Assembly: GCA_937929805.1 (NCBI GenBank)
Contig: CALFUT010000004.1
Location: 33,550 to 97,549, forward strand
Reading direction: 5' to 3'
Length of the DNA stretch: 64,000 bases
Source of the DNA: an uncultured Pirellulaceae bacterium
GTDB lineage: Bacteria > Planctomycetota > Planctomycetia > Pirellulales > Pirellulaceae
Shown: positions 19,778 to 28,606 of the stretch, piece by piece
Numbering within the stretch: the stretch's first letter is position 1
Layout: every line of letters begins with the position of its first letter
Position numbers and translations under genes: made by a program
The notes under the pieces: model-generated
Told to the model about the DNA's origin: nothing
Databases searched by the model: none
The model's input: the letters and a program-made list of their open reading frames with translations, nothing else

Positions 19778-20707
19778 ATGAGCTTGGCAAACAACGAACC
19801 TAATCCAAACCAGAAAATGGCGTCAACTCTTGGACAGACGTTTCGATTTGATGAGGTCGATTCAGAATCACAAAAGACTTCTGCGACGAAGGCTTTTCTG
19901 AACGTCATTCGCAGTCGCGCTGATTTGGGTGCCTATGTTTTTATCAATGGGCCGGTTGTGGTTGGACGCGATCCAAACTGCAACATCCCTCTTCAAGACT
20001 TAGGTGTTTCCCGACGCCATGCAATGATCTCGCCGACCACCGGTGGTGAATTTGTGTTGACAGATCTGGCGTCAACCAATGGAACTCGCGTCAATGGTAT
20101 GCCTGTCGCACAAGAGTGTGTTTTAAGAGACGGCGAGAAAATTATTGTTGGTGATACGGTGTTGCGGTTTGGCTTGGCCGATCAAATGGATATCGATTTC
20201 CATAGCGAAATGTCAACGCTTGTTAGCACGGACCCGCTTACAGGATTACCGTCCAAACGCCGTTTCGATCAAGCCCTTGAATTTGCAATGGAACACTGCG
20301 GGCACAACTCGCTGCCTCTATCGTTACTGATGATGGACATGGATGGTCTGAAGAAAATCAACGACACTCACGGCCATCTGTTTGGAGCCTATGCGATTGG
20401 CGAGACTGGGAAGGTGATTGACCGAGTGCTGGGCGGAACAGGGCAAGCGTGTCGATTCGGCGGGGATGAGTTCAGCGCATTCTTGCCGGACCACGACATC
20501 AAGACAGCAACTGCGTTGGCGGAACAAATTCGCTTGGCGGTCGAGACTGCTGGGCTAGAGAAAGACGGTATTTCATTAAAGCCGACGATCAGCATTGGAT
20601 TGGCATCCTATCCGGACACTGGCAAAGAACTACTCGATCTTGTGGCCTGCGCCGACGAAGCTTTGTACCGCGCCAAAGCGATGGGCAAAAATTGCGTGGC
20701 TTCGTGA
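19778..20707 (+). CDS. FHA-domain diguanylate cyclase (GGDEF)
   Basis: A 309-residue two-domain protein. The FHA domain (about residues 50-130) has GRDPNCNIPL, SRRHAMI and TNGTRVNG, the residues that read phosphothreonine peptides. The GGDEF domain (about 148-305) has LTGLPSKRRFDQAL, MDMDGLKKINDTHGH and an intact RFGGDEF near 226-232, so it should make cyclic di-GMP. No RxxD inhibitory site is visible five residues before GGDEF. There is no membrane segment. The FHA domain suggests activation by a Ser/Thr kinase, and one lies 3 kb downstream. That link is an inference. Confidence 0.93.
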   Translation: MSLANNEPNPNQKMASTLGQTFRFDEVDSESQKTSATKAFLNVIRSRADLGAYVFINGPVVVGRDPNCNIPLQDLGVSRRHAMISPTTGGEFVLTDLASTNGTRVNGMPVAQECVLRDGEKIIVGDTVLRFGLADQMDIDFHSEMSTLVSTDPLTGLPSKRRFDQALEFAMEHCGHNSLPLSLLMMDMDGLKKINDTHGHLFGAYAIGETGKVIDRVLGGTGQACRFGGDEFSAFLPDHDIKTATALAEQIRLAVETAGLEKDGISLKPTISIGLASYPDTGKELLDLVACADEALYRAKAMGKNCVAS

Positions 20708-21108
20708 TCATTGTTGAGATTCCCCATCGGGAACGGACGATTGCTTACGGAACGATTCCGTTACCTGCAACCGATCAGCCAACCGCACCTTTAGGTCTCA
20801 GGATGCCATGCTAGGCACCCGGTTCGTCGCTTGCGCAGTCTTGGAAAATCCAAGGTAGCGATGTGCCCGCGCAGACGTGATTTTGCGCCCCTCTACAGCA
20901 AGGGCTCAATGCTATGTGAAAAATTTCTGAAGTCGAAAAGTCCCTAAAACGCTTGAGATAGACGTTGAAGGTCAGTGAAACGGAATCTTTCCATTTTTCT
21001 GTGCAACAAATTTTCAACGGCTGCGACTGTCCTCTCAAAGCCTTTGATTGGTTTGGCAAAACGGCCAAGATCGGGGCTTCGGCCGCGTTTTTGAGGAGAC
21101 GGTTCACA
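20708..21108. other. Intergenic region, no feature recognised
   Basis: About 400 bases without a supported gene. The frame of the following gene runs upstream to 20965, but the Shine-Dalgarno places its start at 21109. No convincing terminator or promoter is visible. Confidence 0.5.
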
Positions 21109-21936
21109 ATGTTTAAGTTATTGAAGTATAGCGCGGGGGCTGTGTTGGCTGTGTGCTTAACGGGGTTCGTGGTTTTCGGGTCCGATCTGACCAGCATGAT
21201 CACCACGACGGCAAAGTCTGTCCAAAAGAAAGTTAAGCGAAGCGTTCCGATGGAGTTCGAGTTGCAACGCGCAAAAGAGAAAGTCAATCAGATCCTGCCG
21301 GATTTACAGTCGCAGGTTCGAATGATCGCTGAAGAAGAAGTCGCGGTTACTCGGCTGGCGAAGGAAGTTAAGGCGGACGAGGCACGCCTAGAGTCGCAGG
21401 AGACGAAACTCACGCGGTTGCGTGAAAAAATGAGAGATACTCAAACGGCCTATCGGGTTGGGACCGTGGATATGAGTCGCCAGCAAATGACGGATCATTT
21501 TCAGGCTCGGTTTAATCACTTCAAACAGTTTCGTGTGTCGTTGCACGCCAAAGAAAAATTGCTGGACAAACGGAAGGAAGGTCTTGCTGCCGCAGTGGCA
21601 ATGCTCGACCAGATGCGTTGCCGGCAGTCGGAGCTGAAACTGAAAGTGGAAGCGCTGGCGGCCCAGCATCGTTTGATCAAGGCGGATCAAATCCAGTCTG
21701 GAACTCTGATCGATGGCAGTCAACTTTCGCAAGCCGACCAGTTGCTGGAGGAGATTGAGACTCGTTTGCAGGTGGCTCAGCGAGTGATGGATTATCAAGA
21801 CGATGGGCTTAGTGAGTCGAACCTTGATTTGGTAAGCAATGAGCAGGATGTCCTGTCAGAATTCGATGAGTACTTCGGCACGGCGGTCGATTCCTCGGTG
21901 GCGAAGCTAGAAGCTGATTTGATTCATCAGGATTGA
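21109..21936 (+). CDS. Membrane-anchored coiled-coil protein, unknown function
   Basis: A 275-residue protein. A hydrophobic N-terminal segment (residues about 8-26, AGAVLAVCLTGFVVFGSDL) acts as signal or anchor. Most of the rest (about 50-250) is charged helix with heptad character (EEEVAVTRLAKEVKADEARL, then LDKRKEGLAAAVAMLDQM), so an extracytoplasmic coiled coil is likely. I chose ATG 21109 because GAGGAGA lies about 10 bases upstream and the sequence before it is not protein-like. I do not recognise a named family. It sits between the FHA-GGDEF gene and the FHA/kinase genes. Confidence 0.75.
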   Translation: MFKLLKYSAGAVLAVCLTGFVVFGSDLTSMITTTAKSVQKKVKRSVPMEFELQRAKEKVNQILPDLQSQVRMIAEEEVAVTRLAKEVKADEARLESQETKLTRLREKMRDTQTAYRVGTVDMSRQQMTDHFQARFNHFKQFRVSLHAKEKLLDKRKEGLAAAVAMLDQMRCRQSELKLKVEALAAQHRLIKADQIQSGTLIDGSQLSQADQLLEEIETRLQVAQRVMDYQDDGLSESNLDLVSNEQDVLSEFDEYFGTAVDSSVAKLEADLIHQD

Positions 21937-21983
21937 GTTTGGGTTGTTTCTGAAGTGCCGCAAAATGGTCCTTCTGGCCGTGA

Positions 21984-23513
21984 ATGTCGCAAAGATTCTT
22001 GTGCCGTAAGCGAATACTGTTCGTCGTTTCTTTGCCAGCCTCATCCAACCGAGTGAATTTCGTGTTTAACCTTGACTTGAAACGAGCCGAAACCGCATTG
22101 CACGCGGGTCGACTGGAGGATGCTTCGCGGATCTTGCAGTCGGCGTTCGTCAAAGGCCACGCCAAAGCACAAGAGTTGACTGACCAGTTGATTGCGGCGC
22201 TGCTGGATCGAAGCGAGAAGCACTTGGCGGCGCAGCACCTGCCGCAGGCAAGGAAAGACGCAGAGTTGGCAAAGAAGCTTGGCGGACGACAGCTGAGGAT
22301 CGCTTCAACGCTGCAACGGATTGACGCTGAGATATTCTCGGGTGCCTCGGAAGCATCCGACCAGCGCCAACAAAGTGCAACCGATAAGATTTCTTTGCTA
22401 GTCACTGCGGGGAGGCATGAGGATGCGATCGCCGCCTTTGGTGGCTTGAAGCGACCTGTGTCCGACATCGATGCGATCCGAGAGCTAGTTGGCCCTTCGG
22501 CGCAGCATGTGCTTGAGCGTGCCCGAGCTGATCTCGTTTTGGGGAACTTGGATCGGTGCGAATGCGCGTTGCGGATGCTAGAAGCAGCTGGTTTGCCGGG
22601 TCCATCTGAACAGGAACTGAAGCTTTTGCTTGAGCGATGCTACAATGTCCGTGGCGCGGTTGAGCGTTCTGATTATGTTGAGGCGTTGCGGGAATTGAAA
22701 CTGCTTGCTCGAAAACTGCCAGACGCGACGTGGGTCACGGAGATGATTGATTCGGTGCAGGTTTGCTTAGATCGGGTCGAAGGCGTGAAGGCGGGGCCGT
22801 TTGGTTTGCTGCAGCGGGCTCGCGGCACGTATCCAGCCAGCAACAGAAAACTGGTGCCCATTCGAAGCGATGAGTCTTTGCTTATGAAAAACCATTTCGG
22901 CGACAGTGACTTCGTGCCAAACGGGAACGCGGCAGCGGTGCGTTCAGTATTGCAAGTCGATCGGTTGGGAAGTTTGTTGCTGGTGCAGGGAGATTTGTGT
23001 TCTGTGGGCGGCGCGACGGCCAAGCGTTGCGATGTCGTGTTGCAAACGGAGGGGGCAAAAGACCCGATCTTGATTTGCCGCGATGGGGAAGATTATTTCG
23101 CGAGTAGCCGAACAGCGTTTTTCGTGAACGATCTGTTGGCGGAACGACACTTGCTTCAACATGGCGACACGATTCACGTCGGGAAGCGTGGGCGGTTGAA
23201 ATATTTGCGACCCGTTGCCGCAAGTAGCACCGCGATCTTGCAAATCAGCGGCAGCAAAATGAAACGACGTGACATTCGTGCGATTGTTTTGGTCGACGAC
23301 GCGATCATGTTCGGGCAAAGCCGAGGTCATTTTCGCTTGCCCAGTTTCAAGCCTGCGGTCATCCTGAGGGCTGCGATGAACTCCAAAGGAGATTTTCTAA
23401 TTCACCAAAAAGGCCAGACCGAACACCAATTGCTTCGACAGGATTCAAGCATGCAGATAAACGATTGCCAGTTTGCTCTTTCGTCCGTTTATCATTCCGG
23501 GAGCACAATTTGA
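21984..23513 (+). CDS. TPR-like protein with C-terminal FHA-like domain
   Basis: A 509-residue protein from ATG 21984; the GTG at 22062 (MFNLDLKRAETAL) may be the true start because the first 26 residues look non-coding. The N-terminal half is helical with repeat character (ALHAGRLEDASRILQSAFVK, then LPQARKDAELAKKLGG). The C-terminal part (about 310-420) has FVNDLLAERHLLQHGDTIHV, which matches the end of an FHA domain, though the N-terminal FHA residues are weak. Its stop overlaps the kinase start (TGATG), so the two are coupled. It may be a substrate or scaffold of that kinase; this is inferred from position. Confidence 0.75.
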   Translation: MSQRFLCRKRILFVVSLPASSNRVNFVFNLDLKRAETALHAGRLEDASRILQSAFVKGHAKAQELTDQLIAALLDRSEKHLAAQHLPQARKDAELAKKLGGRQLRIASTLQRIDAEIFSGASEASDQRQQSATDKISLLVTAGRHEDAIAAFGGLKRPVSDIDAIRELVGPSAQHVLERARADLVLGNLDRCECALRMLEAAGLPGPSEQELKLLLERCYNVRGAVERSDYVEALRELKLLARKLPDATWVTEMIDSVQVCLDRVEGVKAGPFGLLQRARGTYPASNRKLVPIRSDESLLMKNHFGDSDFVPNGNAAAVRSVLQVDRLGSLLLVQGDLCSVGGATAKRCDVVLQTEGAKDPILICRDGEDYFASSRTAFFVNDLLAERHLLQHGDTIHVGKRGRLKYLRPVAASSTAILQISGSKMKRRDIRAIVLVDDAIMFGQSRGHFRLPSFKPAVILRAAMNSKGDFLIHQKGQTEHQLLRQDSSMQINDCQFALSSVYHSGSTI

Positions 23514-25225
23514 TGTCCGGTTTTCGATACAACAAGGGAGATCGGCCGCTAGATGGGTATTCGATTGAGTACGGTTTAGGCCGAGGCGGTTTTGGCGAGG
23601 TGTATTTTGGTGTCAGCGATTCGGGGCGTGAAGTGGCGCTCAAGGCGGTTCAAAACTACGAAGAAATTGAGCTGCGCGGTATCAGTCATTGCATGAATCT
23701 GAAGTCGCCGCATTTGGTGACAATCTTTGATGTGCGGCACGATGTCCAAGGGACGCCTTGGGTGATTATGGAGTACGTTTCAGGTCCTTCTTTGCGAGAC
23801 ATGCTCAACGAACCGGACGCTCGTGGCGGCATTGGCGAGGATCAGGCGTTGTACTTTATGCGTGAATTGATCAAGGGCATGAGGTACTTGCACGACGCGG
23901 GGGTGGTTCATCGCGACTTGAAGCCACACAACATCTTTTTCGAAGACGGCGCGGTGAAGATCGGCGACTATAGCCTTAGCAAAGCGATCAGCAACACGCA
24001 CCAAACGGGGCATACGACAACGGTCGGTAGCGTTCACTACATGGCTCCGGAGATCGGCGAAGGCCGGTACGACAAAGCGGTCGATGTTTACGCGCTGGGT
24101 GTGATCCTGTTTGAGATGCTGACTGGTAGTCCTCCTTACGTTGGCGAAAGCATGGGTGAGGTGCTGATCAAGCATATTACCAGCGAGCCCGATGTCAGCG
24201 GGATCAAAGAGCCATTTGCCAGAACGATTAAAAAAGCGATGGCTCGTGATCCGGCGGAGCGTTTTCAGTCCGTGGATGAGATGTTGCATTCTTTGTCGCC
24301 GGATGATCATTCTAGCTATCTGCCTCCGCCCGCGTCGCTGTCAATGATCGGCGATCGAATGGCGAACAAGCGAGCACGTCAGACTGTCCCCGATGCGATT
24401 GTTTTGGAGGACGATTTTGATACTGCGATTCCAGTTGCTTCGTTGGTCGATACGAACAAGGACTCAGATTCACAGCCGTTTGAGCGACCGGGGATTCCTA
24501 CTTTAGACGGCGATTTTGGGCGGCGTTTGAATCATGCAGGGATTTGGTGGCTGCGTCCACAGAAAAAGCTGACCGGTTGCGATTCAGTTAGTCTCGGCCG
24601 CCGGGCGTTCATCGCTTGGCTTGTCTGTACTGTGATTGTTGTTCTTACTGCGGAAGCAACGCATACAAAGCCGAATGGAGTTGTGTTTCTGATTGCGACG
24701 CTGCCGATGGTTGGAGCGCTGTTGACTTGGCTGTTTCTGCAAACGCTCCCTCGGAGCCCAAAATTTCGATGGACGTTTGTAAGCCGATTCATGACGACGG
24801 CGATCTTCATGTTCGTTGGGGTTGTCTACGGCGGTATTCTTGCGGAGATCGCTGATCTTCGATTCGATGACGACTGGATGGTGGGATTATTCTTCATAGG
24901 GTTGTTGGTGGAGTGGCGATGTTTCATCTCGGCGGATCGCTATCCTCGTGTCGGATCTTTGCGAACACTTTTTGCAACGAGCGTGTTTTATTTGAGCCTT
25001 TTGATGGTTTCTCATCGTCGTCAGGAGCAGGAAACTATTGTCGTAGCCGCGATGGTTTGTGCCGTTGTGATCACGATCCAATTGTTTGCGCCCCAGTATC
25101 AAATCCTGAAAGAACAGGGGCGAGATGTCGCGAACAGTGAAACCCAAAATAAGAAACAGCCATGGGCAACGTGGCTGACCCGGGCTGAGGCTTCATCTGA
25201 CGTAAAGGACGAGATCCATGTGTAA
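23513..25225 (+). CDS. Serine/threonine protein kinase with C-terminal membrane domain
   Basis: A 570-residue Hanks-type kinase. It has a glycine loop GRGGFGEVYFG (about 23-33), catalytic Lys in VALKAV, catalytic loop HRDLKPHN (about 136-143) and MAPE. The Mg-binding DFG is replaced by DYS (IGDYSLSK), which keeps the aspartate and so need not abolish activity. After a linker, about six hydrophobic segments (about 345-535) form a membrane domain. ATG 23513 overlaps the stop of the upstream FHA-like gene; the longer frame from 23465 is unlikely. The stop overlaps the next start by 8 bases. It probably phosphorylates FHA partners encoded beside it. Confidence 0.93.
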   Translation: MSGFRYNKGDRPLDGYSIEYGLGRGGFGEVYFGVSDSGREVALKAVQNYEEIELRGISHCMNLKSPHLVTIFDVRHDVQGTPWVIMEYVSGPSLRDMLNEPDARGGIGEDQALYFMRELIKGMRYLHDAGVVHRDLKPHNIFFEDGAVKIGDYSLSKAISNTHQTGHTTTVGSVHYMAPEIGEGRYDKAVDVYALGVILFEMLTGSPPYVGESMGEVLIKHITSEPDVSGIKEPFARTIKKAMARDPAERFQSVDEMLHSLSPDDHSSYLPPPASLSMIGDRMANKRARQTVPDAIVLEDDFDTAIPVASLVDTNKDSDSQPFERPGIPTLDGDFGRRLNHAGIWWLRPQKKLTGCDSVSLGRRAFIAWLVCTVIVVLTAEATHTKPNGVVFLIATLPMVGALLTWLFLQTLPRSPKFRWTFVSRFMTTAIFMFVGVVYGGILAEIADLRFDDDWMVGLFFIGLLVEWRCFISADRYPRVGSLRTLFATSVFYLSLLMVSHRRQEQETIVVAAMVCAVVITIQLFAPQYQILKEQGRDVANSETQNKKQPWATWLTRAEASSDVKDEIHV

Positions 25226-26672
25226 TCAAATGATGCTCCAATCGTCATTGGGAATGCCTGAGCTGTTTCTGATTGTATTGCTTTTCGGTTTTGTGATTTG
25301 CGCTGTTATTTGGATCAGATGGTGGCGAAGGCCTCACGAAAGTGCTGTGGTTCAAGTGGAAAAATCGGGCCTAGGCTGGCCGTACGTCGCGATCGGGATA
25401 CCGGCAATATTCGGAGTGGTAATGTTCTTGTCTTTGCTCTCCGTAGATTCTCCAGTGAATTCAGTGCCCGTTGCGCTGAATGATGGTTTGCCGACGGTAC
25501 AAGTAAATCGACGGCGGACGCTACCGGGGACCCATCTTGACCGAGGTTTAAGCGAGGCTGGTACAGGGCGTTTGTCTAGCGCCAGCGTCTCGGACATCGA
25601 TCCGCCAGCAACTTCTGCATGGGACGAGAACATTGCTCCCGTTGCGAATATTTATCCGGGCATTCCCGAATGTGGCAAGCCGTTGGCGGCGAAGCTGATA
25701 ACTCATTTGCAAGACGAACAAAAAGTAAGAGAAGAATCACCGCAGGCTGAGGCGGAGGCTGTCCCCAAGTATCGCGTTGCACTAAAAAACAGCGGGCTCG
25801 ATCAGCCTGATTTCCTCAATTTTCTGATCAACTTCCGCAAGGAATTCACCGCTGCATTTCCGGGCAGTTTCGTGGATGACATGACGGCGAGTGAATATCC
25901 AGCTCGCCAAAACCCGGACAAGGAGAAAAAGCTCCAACGTCTTTTCGTCACTGTGTATCACTCAAATGATGGGCAAGAAGGCTTCGCAAAATGGGATGAT
26001 GGGACACCACAGAAGGCTTTGGAACGAAGTGGTCAGATCGTTTGCCAATTGCGAGGCAACGGCCGCATGGGGCAAATAGAATTCGCGGGCGACTTTATCG
26101 AAAAAGCGTGGGTGGCCGATGCCGATAAGTTTGTCAGCCGATGGCCAAAACGAAAATTCATCATTGGATTTTCTCCCCGGCTTGCAAGAAGTGAGCAGGA
26201 AGCACGTGTGTCTGCGTTGCGGGATGCGAACGTTCGACTGGCCAAATCGACCAACAAAATCTTTTCGCCTAACTACGACATGGAAAGAAACGTCGTCGAC
26301 CGATTCATTCAGAAGTTGACCATGCCATATGGAAGCGTCTGGCGCGAAGCGGTTCTGGTTGACCATGGGTTGCCCACTACATCGTTTCAGCAGTTTTACG
26401 GGGACAATCGTGTCGCCGTGAATATCGCCTCGGGCGAAAGACAAAGAACTTCATCTGCTAGGTCCGCAACCCCGGCGGTTGTAAAATCAAAGGGAAGTAT
26501 CGACCCAGAAGCGATGCTGGCGGGGCTGATGATCCTGACGGTCACTTTGGGTTGGATTTCCAATTGGATGACGCAAGGTTATTATCGAGGGCAGGTCTGG
26601 ACAGTCGCTGGGACACTTTTCTGTCTTGGGGCCGCGGCATTTGTTTTACTCGTGATCTTCAACTGTGCATGA
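25218..26672 (+). CDS. Membrane protein of unknown function in kinase/sigma operon
   Basis: A 484-residue protein with an N-terminal hydrophobic pair (about residues 14-33 and 50-72) and two more near the C-terminus (about 425-445 and 457-480). A soluble region of about 350 residues lies between, probably outside the cytoplasm. I recognise no domain. It overlaps the kinase by 8 bases and the sigma factor by 8 bases, so the four genes from 21984 to 27576 are one transcription unit. A sensor or anti-sigma role is possible from this position but no motif shows it. Confidence 0.75.
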   Translation: MCNQMMLQSSLGMPELFLIVLLFGFVICAVIWIRWWRRPHESAVVQVEKSGLGWPYVAIGIPAIFGVVMFLSLLSVDSPVNSVPVALNDGLPTVQVNRRRTLPGTHLDRGLSEAGTGRLSSASVSDIDPPATSAWDENIAPVANIYPGIPECGKPLAAKLITHLQDEQKVREESPQAEAEAVPKYRVALKNSGLDQPDFLNFLINFRKEFTAAFPGSFVDDMTASEYPARQNPDKEKKLQRLFVTVYHSNDGQEGFAKWDDGTPQKALERSGQIVCQLRGNGRMGQIEFAGDFIEKAWVADADKFVSRWPKRKFIIGFSPRLARSEQEARVSALRDANVRLAKSTNKIFSPNYDMERNVVDRFIQKLTMPYGSVWREAVLVDHGLPTTSFQQFYGDNRVAVNIASGERQRTSSARSATPAVVKSKGSIDPEAMLAGLMILTVTLGWISNWMTQGYYRGQVWTVAGTLFCLGAAAFVLLVIFNCA

Positions 26673-27576
26673 AACAACGGAACGAGTCTCAGAAGCAGAT
26701 CGCCATCTGTTGCAACTGGTAGCGGTGGGCGATGAAAACGGATGGCGAATGTTGGTTTCGCGATTCCAGCAACGACTGCTTGCGTTCAGCCGCGGCAAAT
26801 TGAGTTCGGCCGATCGGACGGCCGTTGCGGAAGACCTTGTCCAAGAGACGTTTGTTGCGTTCCTAAAGGCCGTTCAAACGTTTCGCGGTGAATGCTCTTT
26901 GGAGACATTTCTGTTCCGCATTTTGCGATACCGCCTGAACGATCACTTTCGGAAGATCGGAGCTGCTTCTTGGGTGCCGGGCTGCGAGATCGCGTCGGTT
27001 CCACTTGAGGCACGCGATCTTTCAGTTAGCCAACACGCGGTGCGTCGAGAGCAGCTTCAGAAAGTGGAAAATCAATTGGGCGATGCAATTTTTGATCTGA
27101 CTAACGAACTGAAAGAACAGTCGAAGTTCCGTGATCTGAAAGTTGCCGAGGGTCTGTTTTTCGCGACGCTTCGCAATCAGCAGTTGGCGGAACTGATGGA
27201 GGTGCAGGAAAACGAGGTTGGCGTGGCGAAGCATCGGCTGCTCAAACGGTTGCGTTCGTTATTGAGCAACGACCTGAAGGATCAAAGTGGCGATGCTGAG
27301 ATCGAGTCGAAGCTTCTGCCCAGCCTGCATCAAGTTTGGGAAAACCTCCGTCCCAGTTGTCCGAAACGAACGACGCTTGGAAAATTCTCGCTCCAGCTTT
27401 TGCCAAATGACTGGACGGACTTTGTTCACTTTCACGTTGAGTTAATTGGTTGCAGTTACTGTCGGGCGAACTTATTTGAGATGGAAGCTGAATCCGAAGA
27501 ATCGACTTCGGAGGATTTCAGTCAACAGCTGTTTCAATCAACGATCGGATTTCTAGGTCGGCCAAGTTCGTCGTAA
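26665..27576 (+). CDS. ECF-type RNA polymerase sigma factor with C-terminal Cys-pair extension
   Basis: A 303-residue sigma-70 family protein. Region 2 reads DLVQETFVAFLKAVQTFRGE then FLFRILRYRLNDHF (about residues 50-95). Region 4 is weaker (FFATLRNQQLAELMEVQENE, about 170-200). An extra C-terminal segment holds H-x5-C-x2-C (HVELIGCSYC, about 252-261), like a zinc-binding anti-sigma finger fused to the sigma factor. It overlaps the upstream membrane protein and shares an operon with the kinase. Control by the kinase or by the built-in Cys pair is inferred. Confidence 0.88.
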   Translation: MHETTERVSEADRHLLQLVAVGDENGWRMLVSRFQQRLLAFSRGKLSSADRTAVAEDLVQETFVAFLKAVQTFRGECSLETFLFRILRYRLNDHFRKIGAASWVPGCEIASVPLEARDLSVSQHAVRREQLQKVENQLGDAIFDLTNELKEQSKFRDLKVAEGLFFATLRNQQLAELMEVQENEVGVAKHRLLKRLRSLLSNDLKDQSGDAEIESKLLPSLHQVWENLRPSCPKRTTLGKFSLQLLPNDWTDFVHFHVELIGCSYCRANLFEMEAESEESTSEDFSQQLFQSTIGFLGRPSSS

Positions 27577-27602
27577 AGTTCGCGGGCGTTAATGTTGCGG
27601 CG

Positions 27603-28040
27603 TCACTTTACATAAATTGCCCAGCCATCGGCTGCCGTTCCGTCTTTGATCGCCGCTTGGTTGTGCATGAATCGCCATGCGTCGACACTGCCAAGGCGAC
27701 TTTTGGGACCAAGGTATTCAATGATTCGATATGAGTCTGGTTTCTGCTGCCAATTGCTTGGGCAGAAGTTATCGGTAGGTTTGACCAAGAATGCGTGATA
27801 GTGGGTGTGAGTTCGTTTTCGAATGGCTGTCATTTGTCGCTCCGCAAAAAAGGCATCAAACAACTGGCGACCCTGCCGACGAAATTGCTCCTCTTTGAAC
27901 CGGGAGTTGTTTTGAATGTCGACAGAAGTATCGCAAGGTCGTTGACACATCTGGTCCTTTGGATCGAAGTGCCAATGAATTCCCTTTATGAGCCGCTTTT
28001 TCTCGCATCTTCGTGCGTCGAGTGGGCACTTCCATGTCAA
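27603..28040 (-). CDS. Hypothetical protein, possible gene
   Basis: A minus-strand frame of up to 145 residues. The C-terminal half (YHAFLVKPTDNFCPSNW, SYRIIEYLGP, then VDAWRFMHNQ) has ordinary protein composition and reads as real coding sequence. The start is uncertain: the frame opens with TTG at 28040, and internal ATG codons exist at the MCQRPCD and MTAIRKR positions. I recognise no domain. It converges with the sigma-factor gene. Confidence 0.55.
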   Translation of the reverse strand: MTWKCPLDARRCEKKRLIKGIHWHFDPKDQMCQRPCDTSVDIQNNSRFKEEQFRRQGRQLFDAFFAERQMTAIRKRTHTHYHAFLVKPTDNFCPSNWQQKPDSYRIIEYLGPKSRLGSVDAWRFMHNQAAIKDGTAADGWAIYVK

Positions 28041-28606
28041 TAGTTTGCGTATTTCTTTTGCTGCAGCGCTTCCAGAAAAAGGGGTTTTGGCGATTCAGTT
28101 GCAAGTAGAAAGATAGATTCCATTTTATTGGAGCGACGACTGCATTGAGGGCTTCCCCAAATAGATCGCGAAAACGCCCGCTGAGCTTGAGCTGGCAGAA
28201 CTTCCGGCCGGTTTCGGATTTCAATATGAGCTCAAACTTACCGACACGACTGAAAACGAATTCCAACCGTTTCTCGACTTGGTCAGACTGAATTTTTGAG
28301 CTACTTGAACGCGCACGTGAGCCAACCGTGCGAATCGGTTCAGCCTAATGACTTTGAGCAGGTTGCCTCGGCATACCAATGGTCCGCCAATAGTCCGATA
28401 GTCGACTCTCAATCGAAGGGTTTTGTCCGCCGTTGAAATCCGAACATTCGGCACACGTGTAATATGCGGTCGACTCTGACTTCTGATTCGCAGTTTGAAT
28501 GACTGCCTCCCCGTGCGCCGTGGGGAAAAAGGTACGGTTTTGACGCGTTTGGATTTTACTGCAACGCACAACCTTCCTTTCCTTATCTCTGCTGTCGAGC
28601 ACCCAC
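28041..28606. other. Intergenic region upstream of polysaccharide locus
   Basis: About 565 bases with only overlapping weak frames on the minus strand (around 28221-28571), rich in basic residues and without family resemblance. It probably holds the promoter of the glycosyltransferase at 28607. I see no clear promoter boxes. Confidence 0.5.

Noticed and set aside
20811..21287. Minus-strand ORF of 158 codons
   Set aside because: It overlaps the start and the Shine-Dalgarno of the coiled-coil gene and has no recognisable sequence.
27856..28266. Minus-strand ORF of 136 codons
   Set aside because: It overlaps the better candidate at 27603-28040 in another frame.
28221..28571. Minus-strand ORF of 116 codons
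   Set aside because: Basic low-information sequence with no Shine-Dalgarno or family resemblance, in the likely promoter region of the GT4 gene.
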